This document shows, one piece after another, positions 7,518 to 36,803 of a DNA stretch of 64,000 nt; the first letter of the stretch is position 1; each line of letters opens with the position of its first letter. The stretch comes from Streptomyces sp. 2114.4 (GTDB taxonomy: Bacteria; Actinomycetota; Actinomycetes; Streptomycetales; Streptomycetaceae): the NCBI RefSeq assembly GCF_900187385.1, contig NZ_FYEY01000001.1, positions 496,001 to 560,000 of the forward strand, in the 5' to 3' direction. The position numbers and the translations under genes were made by a program. The notes beneath the pieces are model-generated. The model saw nothing but the letters and a program-made list of their open reading frames with translations, ran no database searches and had not been told where the DNA came from.

Positions 7518-8804
7518 TCAGTGGGAATCCTGCAGGGCGCGGAACGAGTCGAACCAGACGGTGGTCCGCCCGACCCTTCCGTTTTCCTTCCGGACGGTGC
7601 GGTTCGCGTACAGGGGGTTGAGAATCCACGGCTTCTTGTGAGCGCCCCAGCCCGTCTGCATGGATTCGATCTGCGTCACCCCGTAGGTCGCCACCGCGAG
7701 CTTCCCGGTCTCCCGGAACATCTGCAGCTGCTGCGTCAGATAGTCCTTGTGGGGCGCGAACCACGGACTCATCGCGAGGAAGTCGTCCCACCTCTTCTGG
7801 GGGAAGGGCTTCTCGATGGCGTTGCCGATCACCTGCCACACGCGGGTGTTCGGGGGCACCTTGTACTTCTCTGCGTAGGCCGCCGGGATCTTGTCGCCCA
7901 TGTGCTGTTCCCAGAGCTGTACCAGGGAGAACTCCGTGGCGAGAAACTTCTTGTTCTTGTCCAGGCGGGACACGACGTACTGGACGTACTTGCCGGCCGC
8001 CTCCAGGGAGTCGACGTGCGGATGGATGTCGAGGCCTTCCAGCTCCGGCTTCCTGTTGACGAAGGTGACCCACCGCTCGGTGGCCGGCGTACGCCCCTCC
8101 TTCGTGTCGAGGCGATTGAGAGCCCCCATGTACAGGCGGGTCCTGCAGCCGTGCGGGAACTTCTTCCTGCGGTAGTCGATGACGTGCTCGGCGACGTGCT
8201 CGTAGAACACATTGAGGCGCGCGTCGCGCTCGTCTTTCCTGGTCTCGAGGAAGGGCTCGTTGCCGATGGTGAGGATGTCCATCTTCCCCATGACAGCGTC
8301 CAGCACCCGGTCCACGCGCTTCAGCTGCGTTGCCATCTCCTTGCTGCCCGCCTTGGGAAGCGACTGCCCGAGGGTCAGGAAGGGGAACTTCAGGGAGAGG
8401 ATCGTCCGGAAGCCTTTCCCGCTCGCGTCAAGCAGCCTGGCGATGGATTGCTGGTGGGCCGGGGGGTGCGTGTCGAGGTCGTCCGTCATCGGGACGAAGC
8501 CGCGCACCCACTTCGCCGAAAGGGCCCTCACCTGGGCGAAATCCATGTCGGAGGGATCCTCGTTGAAGTTCACCCCGAGTGCGCCGTTCGGCGCCTCGCC
8601 GATGGGTGCGCTGCCGCTCTGCGCATTCGTCTGCGCATTCGTCTGCGCACTCCCCTCGCCACTCGCCTGCTTACTCTCCTTGGGATTGCAAGCCGCTGTG
8701 AGGAGGGCCGCGCCGGACACTCCCAGCAGCCAACGACGCGAGGTCGGCCTCGCGAGGGACGGCGTACCGCGCGTGTCAGGCTGCGCGGACGACTCGTACC
8801 GCAT
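7518..8804 (-). CDS. Exported lipoprotein with glycoside-hydrolase-like (clan GH-A type) motifs
   Basis: A 428-residue protein with a lipoprotein signal: TSRRWLLG (twin-arginine-like) then a hydrophobic stretch ending LLTAAC, with Cys39 as the lipidation site. A low-complexity linker (residues 45-70, QTNAQTNAQS) follows. The mature part looks like a TIM barrel. IGNEP at about 180-184 and ATEF at 289-292 sit where clan GH-A enzymes carry the acid/base Glu (E183) and the nucleophile Glu (E291), and an HPHVDS block lies between them. A surface-anchored glycosidase acting on an extracellular polysaccharide is therefore plausible but unproven. The start at 8804 has GGAG about nine bases upstream. 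It is flanked by unrelated genes. Confidence 0.65.
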   Translation of the reverse strand: MRYESSAQPDTRGTPSLARPTSRRWLLGVSGAALLTAACNPKESKQASGEGSAQTNAQTNAQSGSAPIGEAPNGALGVNFNEDPSDMDFAQVRALSAKWVRGFVPMTDDLDTHPPAHQQSIARLLDASGKGFRTILSLKFPFLTLGQSLPKAGSKEMATQLKRVDRVLDAVMGKMDILTIGNEPFLETRKDERDARLNVFYEHVAEHVIDYRRKKFPHGCRTRLYMGALNRLDTKEGRTPATERWVTFVNRKPELEGLDIHPHVDSLEAAGKYVQYVVSRLDKNKKFLATEFSLVQLWEQHMGDKIPAAYAEKYKVPPNTRVWQVIGNAIEKPFPQKRWDDFLAMSPWFAPHKDYLTQQLQMFRETGKLAVATYGVTQIESMQTGWGAHKKPWILNPLYANRTVRKENGRVGRTTVWFDSFRALQDSH

Positions 8805-9078
8805 TGCTGTGCTCCGATTCTGGTGACGTCATCGCCGGCCGTCTTCCCCCACCGGCGCCGCCTGGGGCGCGCCGGCCGGGCGGACGTCGCTGAACCGCCC
8901 TTGCCGACAGGCAGCCTTATCCCGCACGCGACGCCCCGGTGCCGGTCCGTGCATGATCAACGTAGTTCATCAGAGACAGACAGCGCACGGCCCCGTCTCC
9001 CCCTGCCGGAACAGCCGCCAGGAACGCAAGGCCGCACTCCGCGCTACGTGGAGAGGGAGCACTCAGTAGAGTCATGGC

Positions 9079-9609
9079 ATGGACTTGACCGGGAAGGTCT
9101 GGGGCGCCACGGCTACGGAGCAGGGAGCGCGGTATCCCTGTGATCCTCTGGTGGCGGGGCCTGCCGAGGGGTGGGTCCGGGCCGTGGACGTGGCGGCGCC
9201 GCCCGGTCTCGTCTTCCGTTGGCTGCGGCAGTTGACCCTCGCGCCGTACAGCTACGACTGGATCGATTTCCGCGGACGGAAGAGTCCGCGCACGCTCGTC
9301 CAGGGACTGCCGGAACTGGCCCTGGGGCAGCCGTTCCTCGTGTTCGAGATCGCGGGCTTCGAGACCGGGACGCACATCACCGGTGTGCTGCCGGGCCAAC
9401 TCGCCGAACGGCACGGCCAGATGGCGGTGAGCTACACCCTGACCCCGCTCGGAGAGGGCTGCCGCCTGGTGGTGAAAGTCGCTGCGGAGGCCGAGGGGCC
9501 ACTCCCCCGCAGACTGCGCCGCAGGCTCCTGGCCTGGGGCGATCTCATCATGATGCGCAAGCAGCTACTGACCCTCAAGAAACTGGCCGAACGGGATGCC
9601 GGTGCCTGA
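9079..9609 (+). CDS. SRPBCC (START-like) family protein
   Basis: A 176-residue protein whose residues 30-60 (WVRAVDVAAPPGLVFRWLRQLTLAPYSYDWID) match the opening strand and helices of the polyketide-cyclase/START-like helix-grip fold. The C-terminal part (MAVSYTLTPLGEGCRLVVKV followed by a long amphipathic helix) closes the same fold. Such proteins hold hydrophobic ligands, and no catalytic residue set can be named. It stands alone between divergently or oppositely oriented genes. ATG 9079 is the first in-frame start. Confidence 0.65.
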   Translation: MDLTGKVWGATATEQGARYPCDPLVAGPAEGWVRAVDVAAPPGLVFRWLRQLTLAPYSYDWIDFRGRKSPRTLVQGLPELALGQPFLVFEIAGFETGTHITGVLPGQLAERHGQMAVSYTLTPLGEGCRLVVKVAAEAEGPLPRRLRRRLLAWGDLIMMRKQLLTLKKLAERDAGA

Positions 9610-9732
9610 AGGCCAGGTGGTGCCGCCAGGTGGTGCCGCTTCGATCGGCAGCGCGTTCCGTAGAGCGTTCTGTGGGCCTCCCGCAGCCGGCGAGGCGTGC
9701 TGCGTCGGCTGCGGGGCCGGCGGCTTCCTACG

Positions 9733-10218
9733 TCAGCCCGGGGTGGCCGTCGGTGTCGGGCCGGGTGGGGGATCTTCTCCTTCGTAGGCCGCCAGCGCTG
9801 CTTGGCGGCTGTCCAGGACCTCGGCGAGGTCTTCGGGGAGTACGCGGTCCTGCGCCAGTTTCATGCGGGCCCTGGCCTCGACGAAAGCCCATGCCTGCCG
9901 GGCGCGTTTGTTGGCCAGACGTCTGCTGTCGCTCCGGAGGAAGCCGGCGCCCGCCGCGCAACCCGCCGCGGCCAGAGCCACCAACGCCGCGGGCACGCGG
10001 GCGTCCGCCGACGCCAGGCCGGCGGCGCCGGAGACGCCGGCGAGGAGAGCCGCGGGAAAGCCCAGCGCGATATCGGTCTTGACCCAGAACTCGGCCCTGC
10101 GGTGCGCCAGGTCCTTCTGCCGCGTCGCTTCGCCACACAGCCGTTCGACCTCGGCTCGCGGCCGGCTCAGGGGCTCGTTCCGGGACGACGGCACGGGATC
10201 AGGGGCGGTAGTGGCCAT
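9733..10218 (-). CDS. Small two-TM membrane protein, SLATT-like layout
   Basis: A 161-residue protein with an N-terminal charged helix, two closely spaced hydrophobic segments (about residues 51-71 and 76-95, rich in Ala/Gly/Leu), then a basic helix RRLANKRARQAWAFVEARARMK and a Pro-rich tail. Two TM segments followed by a cytoplasmic helical part are the layout of SLATT-domain proteins, a group of predicted pore-forming effectors. No nucleotide-cyclase or TIR partner gene is adjacent, so a defence role is not supported. The start at 10218 has only a weak ribosome binding site. Confidence 0.5.
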   Translation of the reverse strand: MATTAPDPVPSSRNEPLSRPRAEVERLCGEATRQKDLAHRRAEFWVKTDIALGFPAALLAGVSGAAGLASADARVPAALVALAAAGCAAGAGFLRSDSRRLANKRARQAWAFVEARARMKLAQDRVLPEDLAEVLDSRQAALAAYEGEDPPPGPTPTATPG

Positions 10219-10326
10219 GCTTGGATTCCAACACGGGGGAAACGTAAGGGACTTGTACGGGCGTGCACAGACTTGAGGGGCTTCCGTGGTGAGCTCCTGA
10301 CAGATCGACAGTGGCAGGGGGCCGAC

Positions 10327-10358
10327 GGTGCGGTGGTGCGGTGGTGCGGTGGTGCGGG
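10327..10358. repeat. Octanucleotide tandem repeat (GGTGCGGT, four copies)
   Basis: Four adjacent 8-bp units GGTGCGGT (the last ending GGG) lie in the 389-bp gap between the divergent two-TM membrane protein and the dienelactone hydrolase. No gene spans it convincingly. Confidence 0.8.
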
Positions 10359-10423
10359 ACAGTGTGGAAGCGGGTCTGTTGTTGCCTTCGGCGAAGGAGC
10401 GTCCCGCCGGGAGCGTGGCATAC

Positions 10424-10500
10424 GGTCTCCTCAGGATTGACCTGCTGTCTCGTCGGGAGTGCCCTTTGGTCTCCTCAAGCGTGACCTGCGGTCTCGTCGA
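10424..10500. repeat. Imperfect 33-bp direct repeat, period 44 bp
   Basis: GGTCTCCTCAGGATTGACCT (10424 on) and GGTCTCCTCAAGCGTGACCT (10468 on) begin two imperfect copies of about 33 bp that both continue as GC.GTCTCGTCG. They lie 108-184 bp upstream of the dienelactone hydrolase start, where they could be protein-binding sites; nothing else supports a function. Confidence 0.55.
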
Positions 10501-10607
10501 AGGACTCCTTTTCGCGCGGTTGGCTACTGTGGGGAGTCTGCCGGCGTGTCGGCCGGCGGGCAGGCGGCGCCTTGCGGGTCGCCCGGAACCCGATGAAAGG
10601 TGCGGAC

Positions 10608-11363
10608 ATGACGAGCGTGCACGGTGGCGCCCTGGACCTCCCCACTCCGGACGGCATCGCCGATGCCTATCTCGCCCGTCCCGACGACGGCGAGCCCCAC
10701 CCCGGTGTCCTGCTGTACATGGACGCCTTCGGACTGCGGCCGTCGCTGGAGGAGATGGCCAGGCGCCTGGCCGGACACGGCTACACGGTGCTGGTGCCCA
10801 ATGTCTTCTACCGCGCCGGACGCGCCCCGGTGGTGGAGCTGCCGGACTTCATCGATCCCTCCCAGCGGCCGGAGATCTTCGCGCAGCTTTTCCCGGTGAT
10901 GCAGACCCTCACTCCGGACCTGGCGATGCGGGACGCCGGAGCCTACCTCGACTGGCTGACCGCCTCCCCGCAGGTCACTGACGGCCCGATGGGCACCACC
11001 GGTTACTGCATGGGCGGGGTCCTCGCCGTCCGCACCGCCGCGGCCCATCCCGACCGCATCGGCGCCGCGGCCGCCTTCCACGCCGGCCGCCTGGTCACCG
11101 ACGCCGAGGACAGTCCGCACCGGCTCGCCGACCGCATCACGGCTGAGCTGTACTTCGGCCACGCCGACCACGATCATTCGATGCCGACCGACCAGATCAA
11201 GGCCCTGGAGCAGACTCTGGACACCGCGGGTGTGCGCTACCGCAGCGAGCTGTACGAAGGTGCCGACCACGGCTATACGCAGGCCGACACCGCCGCGTAC
11301 AACGCCGAGGCGGACGCACGTCACTGGCGCAGCATGCTGGAGCTCTTCGGGCGCTGTCTCTGA
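10608..11363 (+). CDS. Dienelactone hydrolase family protein
   Basis: A 251-residue alpha/beta hydrolase. GYCMGG places the nucleophile at Cys134, as in dienelactone hydrolases rather than serine esterases. The acid is probably D187 (HADHD) and the base H221 (GADHGY). Dienelactone hydrolase opens 4-carboxymethylene-butenolide in aromatic degradation, but most streptomycete members have unknown substrates. I chose ATG 10608 (RBS-like GAAAGG upstream) over an in-frame ATG at 10572 because homologues start at this point of the fold. It stands alone, with repeat-rich DNA on both sides. Confidence 0.8.
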   Translation: MTSVHGGALDLPTPDGIADAYLARPDDGEPHPGVLLYMDAFGLRPSLEEMARRLAGHGYTVLVPNVFYRAGRAPVVELPDFIDPSQRPEIFAQLFPVMQTLTPDLAMRDAGAYLDWLTASPQVTDGPMGTTGYCMGGVLAVRTAAAHPDRIGAAAAFHAGRLVTDAEDSPHRLADRITAELYFGHADHDHSMPTDQIKALEQTLDTAGVRYRSELYEGADHGYTQADTAAYNAEADARHWRSMLELFGRCL

Positions 11364-11410
11364 CACCACGGGCGGGCCGGCGGCCGGACAGCCACCGGCC
11401 TGCCCGTTTA

Positions 11411-11458
11411 CCGGCCTGCCGGTCTGCCGGTCTGGCGGTCTGGCGGTCTGGCGGCCTC
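11411..11458. repeat. Octanucleotide tandem repeat (CCGGTCTG/GCGGTCTG, six copies)
   Basis: Six adjacent 8-bp units run from CCGGCCTG through CCGGTCTG and GCGGTCTG to GCGGCCTC. They fill the gap between the stop of the dienelactone hydrolase and the stop of the convergent acetyltransferase. This is the third octamer array in the left arm. Confidence 0.8.
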
Positions 11459-11508
11459 TGGCTTGTGGTCCGGTCCGTGTGCGGAACCTTCGCTCGGGAG
11501 GGCCCCGG

Positions 11509-12063
11509 TCAGGCCACCGGGACTGCGGCCGGACTTGCGCCGGGGTCGGGGTGCCGGTTGTTTCCGGTGGGCAGGACCAGCATCTTCGTCACCGTGCCGT
11601 CTTCCGCGACGACATCGCGGACGTGGGTGAACCCCAGCTTTTTGCCCAGCGCCAGACTGGCGGCATTTTCGGCGCCCACCATTCCGTAGACCTCGTTGAG
11701 CTGCAGGGTGTCGGCGGCGTAGCGCAGCAGACCGCGTACCAACTCATTGCCCACCCCCCTGCCCCGGCTCTCCTTGACCAGTGCGGCGATCATCTCGTAG
11801 CCGTCGACGTTGCCGGTTTTCTTGATCTCCGCGTGGCCCACGTAGACGCCCTGGGACCACACAGCCCATACATCGAACAGGTTCTTGGCATAGATCTCGT
11901 TGAGAATCGCTTGGAATATGACCCGGATCTGTTCTTCGGGTACGCGGTCTTGGCCCATCCAGCGGCAGACCTCTTCGTCACCGAGCAGCGCCACGAAGAC
12001 CTCCTCGTCCTCGGGCCGGTAGGGCGCAAGAATCAGTCGGTCGGTGCGCAGGATCGGGGTCAT
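11509..12063 (-). CDS. GNAT-family N-acetyltransferase (RimJ/RimL-like)
   Basis: A 184-residue protein starting MTPILRTDRLILAPYRPED, the standard opening of RimJ/RimL-type GNAT enzymes. The acetyl-CoA pyrophosphate-binding motif is ALVKESRGRGVGNELVRGLL (about residues 92-111), and ENAASLALGKKLGF is the C-terminal motif B. It would acetylate an amine of a protein N-terminus or small molecule; the target is unknown. ATG 12063 follows GAAGGGA; longer in-frame starts up to 12207 lack a ribosome binding site and match nothing in the family. It is convergent with the dienelactone hydrolase. Confidence 0.8.
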   Translation of the reverse strand: MTPILRTDRLILAPYRPEDEEVFVALLGDEEVCRWMGQDRVPEEQIRVIFQAILNEIYAKNLFDVWAVWSQGVYVGHAEIKKTGNVDGYEMIAALVKESRGRGVGNELVRGLLRYAADTLQLNEVYGMVGAENAASLALGKKLGFTHVRDVVAEDGTVTKMLVLPTGNNRHPDPGASPAAVPVA

Positions 12064-12847
12064 TTCAGGGTCCCTTCTCATGGGAATGCACAAGTGATCC
12101 GGGTGAGTGAGGTGAGGTGAAAGGCAATGTCGGCGCGGAACGGAGGGGCCGACTTCCGGGAATGCGCCGGTCGTGAGGCGGGCGCGGCGCATGCCATGTC
12201 CGGGCATGTGTGAAAGTGCGTGATCTCGTGCGAACTCCGCGCCGTGCGGCGGAAGTTACCCCGTCATGCCGTCGTCCGCCGTGGCCCGATGGCGGAACGG
12301 AGCGGTGCCCGACGCTCCGGCCAGGCAAAACCGGTCCATGTCACGGACCGGCCACTGAGAAAGTCCCCCGCGATCCGCAGTTCCCTCACCCCGAAAAAAG
12401 TCTTGAACTCCGCTCTCAGGCATCCGGCCTGTGCGGCGCATGTCACTGGTATAGCGTAATAACGCCCTATCGTCACTACCTGGCGCCAAATCCGATATGA
12501 CAGGTAATTAAGGCGTACCCTGCCATTTACCGTAGACAACGGGATGCCTGCCGCAGGGCTGCTACCAGGGGAAATGGGAAGCAGCCGCCGGGAAATCGTT
12601 TTCGCCGGCGGTGAGCAGCGAGGGTTTTTCGACGGCCGGGCGGTGTGGAAGGCCGCGGGGCGGCCCGGCGACTCGGAAGACGGCGCGGCGGGCGGCGGCG
12701 CAGTTCGCGGCGCGGCGCGCGGCAGGCGCGGCGGCTCAACGCCCGCGAAAGGTGCGGCCGCAAGGGGAAGGCGGTGAACGGGCCGTGCGGGCCGCGTCGG
12801 CCGGTGACTCGTGTTCGCGGCCCGCACGGAGGGTGATGCGGGAAGGG
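12064..12847. other. Intergenic region between mbtH and the acetyltransferase
   Basis: About 0.78 kb with no defensible gene. The stretch 12436-12545 is clearly richer in A+T than its surroundings and includes the short palindrome GCGTAATAACGC (about 12457-12468), so it may hold a promoter for the acetyltransferase. The part nearest mbtH (12600-12780) is GC-rich and low in complexity. Confidence 0.5.
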
Positions 12848-12879
12848 GCAGGGCGCGCGGCGGTCAGCCGTGGCCCTGC
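12848..12879. terminator. Terminator hairpin downstream of the NRPS locus
   Basis: GCAGGGC (12848-12854) pairs with GCCCTGC (12873-12879), and inside it CGGC pairs with GCCG around GGTCA. The structure begins 12 bp beyond the stop codon of mbtH and probably ends transcription of the minus-strand peptide locus. Confidence 0.6.
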
Positions 12880-12891
12880 GGGACGGATCGG

Positions 12892-13095
12892 TCAGGAGGC
12901 GGCGCGGTCCATGCGCTCGCGCAGGCTGCGGGGGCGCATGTCGGTCCAGACCTCGTCGACGTAGGCGGAGCACTCGTCCTGGGTGCCCTCCTTGCCCACG
13001 GCGTGCCAGCCGTCGGGGACCTCCAGGTCGGCCAGCCACAGCGAGTACTGGTCCTCGTCGTTGCGCAGCACCTGGTAGCGGGCGTTCTCGTCCAT
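12892..13095 (-). CDS. MbtH-like NRPS chaperone
   Basis: A 67-residue protein with the MbtH signature: NDEDQYSLW near residues 11-19, then VPDGWHAVG and SAYVDEVWTDMRP. Proteins of this family bind the N-terminal subdomain of adenylation domains and are often needed for their folding and activity. Here it presumably serves the ten A domains encoded upstream. ATG 13095 follows GGGAGAG by six bases; an earlier in-frame ATG at 13113 has no ribosome binding site. It lies 264 bp downstream of NRPS B on the same strand, with a pentanucleotide repeat in between, so it may be co-transcribed or have its own promoter. Confidence 0.93.
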   Translation of the reverse strand: MDENARYQVLRNDEDQYSLWLADLEVPDGWHAVGKEGTQDECSAYVDEVWTDMRPRSLRERMDRAAS

Positions 13096-13115
13096 GTCAC
13101 GCTCTCCCATCATCG

Positions 13116-13155
13116 GTTGGGTTGAGTTGAGTTGAGTTGAGTTGAGTTGGGTTGG
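13116..13155. repeat. Pentanucleotide tandem repeat (GTTGR, eight copies)
   Basis: Eight consecutive 5-bp units GTTGG, GTTGA (five times), GTTGG, GTTGG lie 20-60 bp upstream of the mbtH start, inside the NRPS B-mbtH gap. On the coding (minus) strand this reads as a YCAAC tract. Slipped-strand changes here would alter the spacing or leader of mbtH. Confidence 0.9.
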
Positions 13156-13359
13156 GCGGGTTGGATCGGGCGGGGTCGGGTGGGGCTTGTTGATCGGCTG
13201 GTCTCGTCGGGCCGTCGTCGTGTCGGGCGGGTCCCTCGGCAGTTGATCCGGCAGTTGATCTCGTTCAGGGTGCCGTCAACGGCCGGTGTACAGGGGGACT
13301 TTCGGCAATCCGCCGTGCACGGCGCGGTGGGGGCATGGACAGCCCGGTCTGTCGGCCCC

Positions 13360-33576
<20,217 letters not shown>

Positions 33577-33587
33577 GTCGTCGTTCC

Positions 33588-36500
33588 TCACCGTTCGTTG
33601 TGGTCGCTGGTGCCGCGTGCGGCGTCTTCGAGTTCGCGCAGGACGTGCTCCTCCACCAGGTCCGCCAGGGCGGCGACCGTGCGGGCGGTCAGCACGTCCC
33701 GGGGGGTGAGCTCCACGCCGAAGGTCTCGTTGACCCGGGAGGTGATGCGCAGGCTGCGCAGCGAGTCGCCGCCGAGGGCGAAGAAGTCGTCCTCGGCGCC
33801 CACGGCCGTCCCCAGGGCCTCGGACCAGACGTCCGCGAGGAACTGCTCGGTGGGGGTGCGCGGGGCGACCTGCGCCGCGGGCTCCTGCGGGTCGGGCCCG
33901 GGGGCGGGCAGGGCCGCACGGTCGGTCTTGCCGTTCTCGGTGAGCGGGAAGCGCTCCAGGACGACGAAGGCCGAGGGGACCATGTGGCCGGGCAGCGTCC
34001 GGGCGGCGAACGTGCGCAGCTCCGCGCCCGCCGGGATCTCGGCGTCCGGTGCGGCGAGCAGGTATGCGACCAGGCGCGGCGTGCCGGGCTCGTCCTCCCG
34101 TACGGCCACCACGGCGTCCCGGACGGCCGGATGGGCCGCCAGGGCGGCCTCGACCTCTCCTGCCTCGATCCGGTGCCCGCGCAGCTTCATCTGGTGGTCG
34201 GTGCGGCCGAGGTAGTGCAGCTCGCCGCCGGCGTCGCGGCGGACCAGGTCGCCGGTGCGGTACATCCGCTCGCCCGGTGCGCCGTACGGGTCGGCGAGGA
34301 ACCGGGTGGCGGTCAGGCCGGGACGGTGGAGGTAGCCGCGGGCCAGCGAGGGCCCGCTGATCCACAGTTCGCCGGGGACGCCGTCGGCGACCGGCCGCAG
34401 GCGCCCGTCGAGCACATAGGCGCGGCTGCCCGCGCGGGGGCGCCCGATGGGGGGCGCGGCGCCGTCGGGTGCCAGCGGTCCCGACCAGGTGGCGACGACC
34501 GTGGTCTCGGTGGGCCCGTAGGAGTTGATCATCCGGTGGTGCGGGGCCCAGCGGGCGACCAGGTCGGCGCCGCAGGCGTCCGCGCCGACGATGAGGGTGC
34601 GCAGGTCCGGCAGTGTCCCCGCGGTGGCGGGCGGCACCGTGGCGAGCGCGGCGGGCGGCAGCAGGGTGTGGGTGATGCGTTCCGTGCGCAGCACCTCGGC
34701 CAGTTGCGCGCCGAGCAGCGGTCCGGGCGGCGGCACCACGAGAGCGGCGCCGGCCGGCAGAGCCATGCACAGCTCCAGCACGGAGGCGTCGAAGCTGGGG
34801 GTGGCGAAGGCCAGCACCCGGTCACCCGGCCGTACTCGGTAGTGGTCGGCCTCGGCGGCGGCGAAGGCGGCCAGGCCGCGGTGGGTGACGACGACGCCCT
34901 TGGGGGTGCCGGTGGAGCCGGAGGTGTAGATCACGTAGGCCGGGTCGTCGAGGTCGAGCGGGCGGACGCGGTCCCGGTCGGTGGGCCGGGGGGCCGGTGC
35001 GGCGTCGTCCCCGGCGGCCAGGAGGTCGTGGACCTCGGGGGCCTCCAGGGTGACGGCCGGTGCGGCGTCACGCAGCATCAGCGCGATCCGCTCGGCCGGG
35101 TACCCGGGATCCACCGGCAGGTAGGCGGCGCCCGTCTTGGCGGTGGCGAGCTGGGCGACGACCATGTCGGCCGATCTCGGCAGGACCAGGGCGACGAGGT
35201 CGCCGGGGCCGGTGCCGCGGGTGAGGAGGTGGTGCGCGAGACGGTTGGCCCGCGCCTCCAACTGCGCGAAGGAGAGCCGGAGGTCCGGTGCACTCACCGC
35301 GGCGGCGTCGGGCCACCGGTCGACCGCCGCCTCGACGAGCGCGGCGAGGGGAGCGGCCGGGACCGGGTCACCGGCCGCCGCGGCACCGGGCCGGCCCGCA
35401 GCCGGCCCGGTCAGCCGTTCGCGCTCGTCCGGCGGCAGGATGTCGATCCCGTCCACGGTCGTCGCGCCGCCGGTTTCCGCCAGCGCGCCCAGGGTGTGCA
35501 CCAGCTGGGCGGCCAGGGACCGGGCGGTGGACTCCTCGAAGTACCGCGGGTCGTAGCCGAGTTCGACGCTCAGGCGAGTGTCGGGCGAGATCACCACGGT
35601 GAGCGGGTAGTTGGTGGCCTCCAGGGCATGCAGATCGCGGACGCTCAGGCCGTGTGCGGTGGCCGCGGTGTCGTTGATCGGGTAGTTCTCGAAGACCACC
35701 AGGCTCTCGAAGAGCGGTGTTCCGGCGGGCAGTTCGCTCCAGCCCCGCAGGTCGGACAGCGGGACGTGATCGAAGCCGCGGGCATCGGCCTGTGCGGACT
35801 GCAGAGCGCCCAGCCAGTCGGCCGGGGCCGCGCCGCCGTCCACGTCACACCGCACCGGCAGGGTGTTGATGAACAGGCCGGTGATGGCGTCGGCGCCGGG
35901 CAGGTCGGCGGGCCGGCCGGAGACCGTCGTGCCGAAGCACACTTCGCGCTCTCCGCTCCAGCGCGCCAGCAACAGCCCCCAGACCCCCTGGACGACGGTG
36001 TTGAGGGTGAGGTGGTGGCGCCGGGCGAAGTCCTGGAGCGCGGCGCTCTCCCGCTCGCCCAGCCGCTCGGAGAGCCAGGTGCCGGCGCGGGTGGGGGCGC
36101 CGGGTGCCGGGCGGCGGTCGTAGGGCAGCGGGGTGGGTGCGGTCAGGCCGGCCAGTGCCGTGCGCCAGTGCTGTTCCGCGGGGGCGGTGTCGTGGGCGGC
36201 GAGCCAGGCGGCGTAGTCGGCGAACGGCCTGCGCTCGGGAAGGTCCGGGGCGGTGCCCCCGGCGAGCGCCGCATGGCAGGAGAAGACGTCCGAGAGGACC
36301 TGGAAGACACTCCAGCCGTCGAGCAGCACATGGTGGAAGGTCCACACCACCCGTACCTCGGCCGGGGAGAGCCGGATGAGGGTCAGCCGCAGCAGCGGCG
36401 CCCGGTCGAGGGCGAGCCCGCGGCCTTGGTCCTCGGCGAGCAGCCGCGCCAGTTCGTCGTCGCGCCGCTCCTGCGTCAGCGCGCTCCAGTCGAGCCGTGT

Positions 36501-36803
36501 GACAGGCAGGGTGACGGAGCGGTGGACGGTCTGCAGGGGCACCGGCACCTCGTGCAGGACCACCGCGCTGCGCAGCACGGGGGTGCGGTCGACGACCTGC
36601 TGCCAGGCGGCGGCCAGCAGCCGGGAGTCGGTGACGCCGTCCAGGACGAAGGTGGCCTGTTCGACGTAGAGCCCGTGGTCGGGTTGGTCGAGCCCGTGGA
36701 AGACCATGCCGGTCTGGGTGGGGGTCAGCGGGTAGACGTCCGTGACGTCCCGGCCGTCGCCGACGAGCCGGTCGACGGTCTCCTGGTCGAGGCGGACCAG
36801 CGG
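33588..36803 (-). other. NRPS module 5 (C-A-T), predicted L-aromatic residue
   Basis: D-accepting C domain (HHVLLDGWS), A domain and carrier, with no epimerase; the next C domain, on NRPS B, is of LCL type as expected. The pocket reads D-A-L-L-I-G-S-V-V as in modules 1 and 10. Boundaries are approximate. Confidence 0.7.

Noticed and set aside
12264..12827. Minus-strand frame beside mbtH
   Set aside because: Basic, low-complexity translation with no ribosome binding site or family match; it lies across the AT-rich intergenic patch.
13116..13155. CRISPR-like array
   Set aside because: The units are only 5 bp with no spacers. None of the tandem arrays in the window has repeat-spacer structure, and no cas genes are present.
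33577..34770. Extension of NRPS B upstream to 34770
   Set aside because: The extra 398 residues are Arg/Pro/Gly-rich and lie over module 5 of NRPS A in another frame. The ATG at 33576 has a ribosome binding site and starts at the expected point before the C domain.
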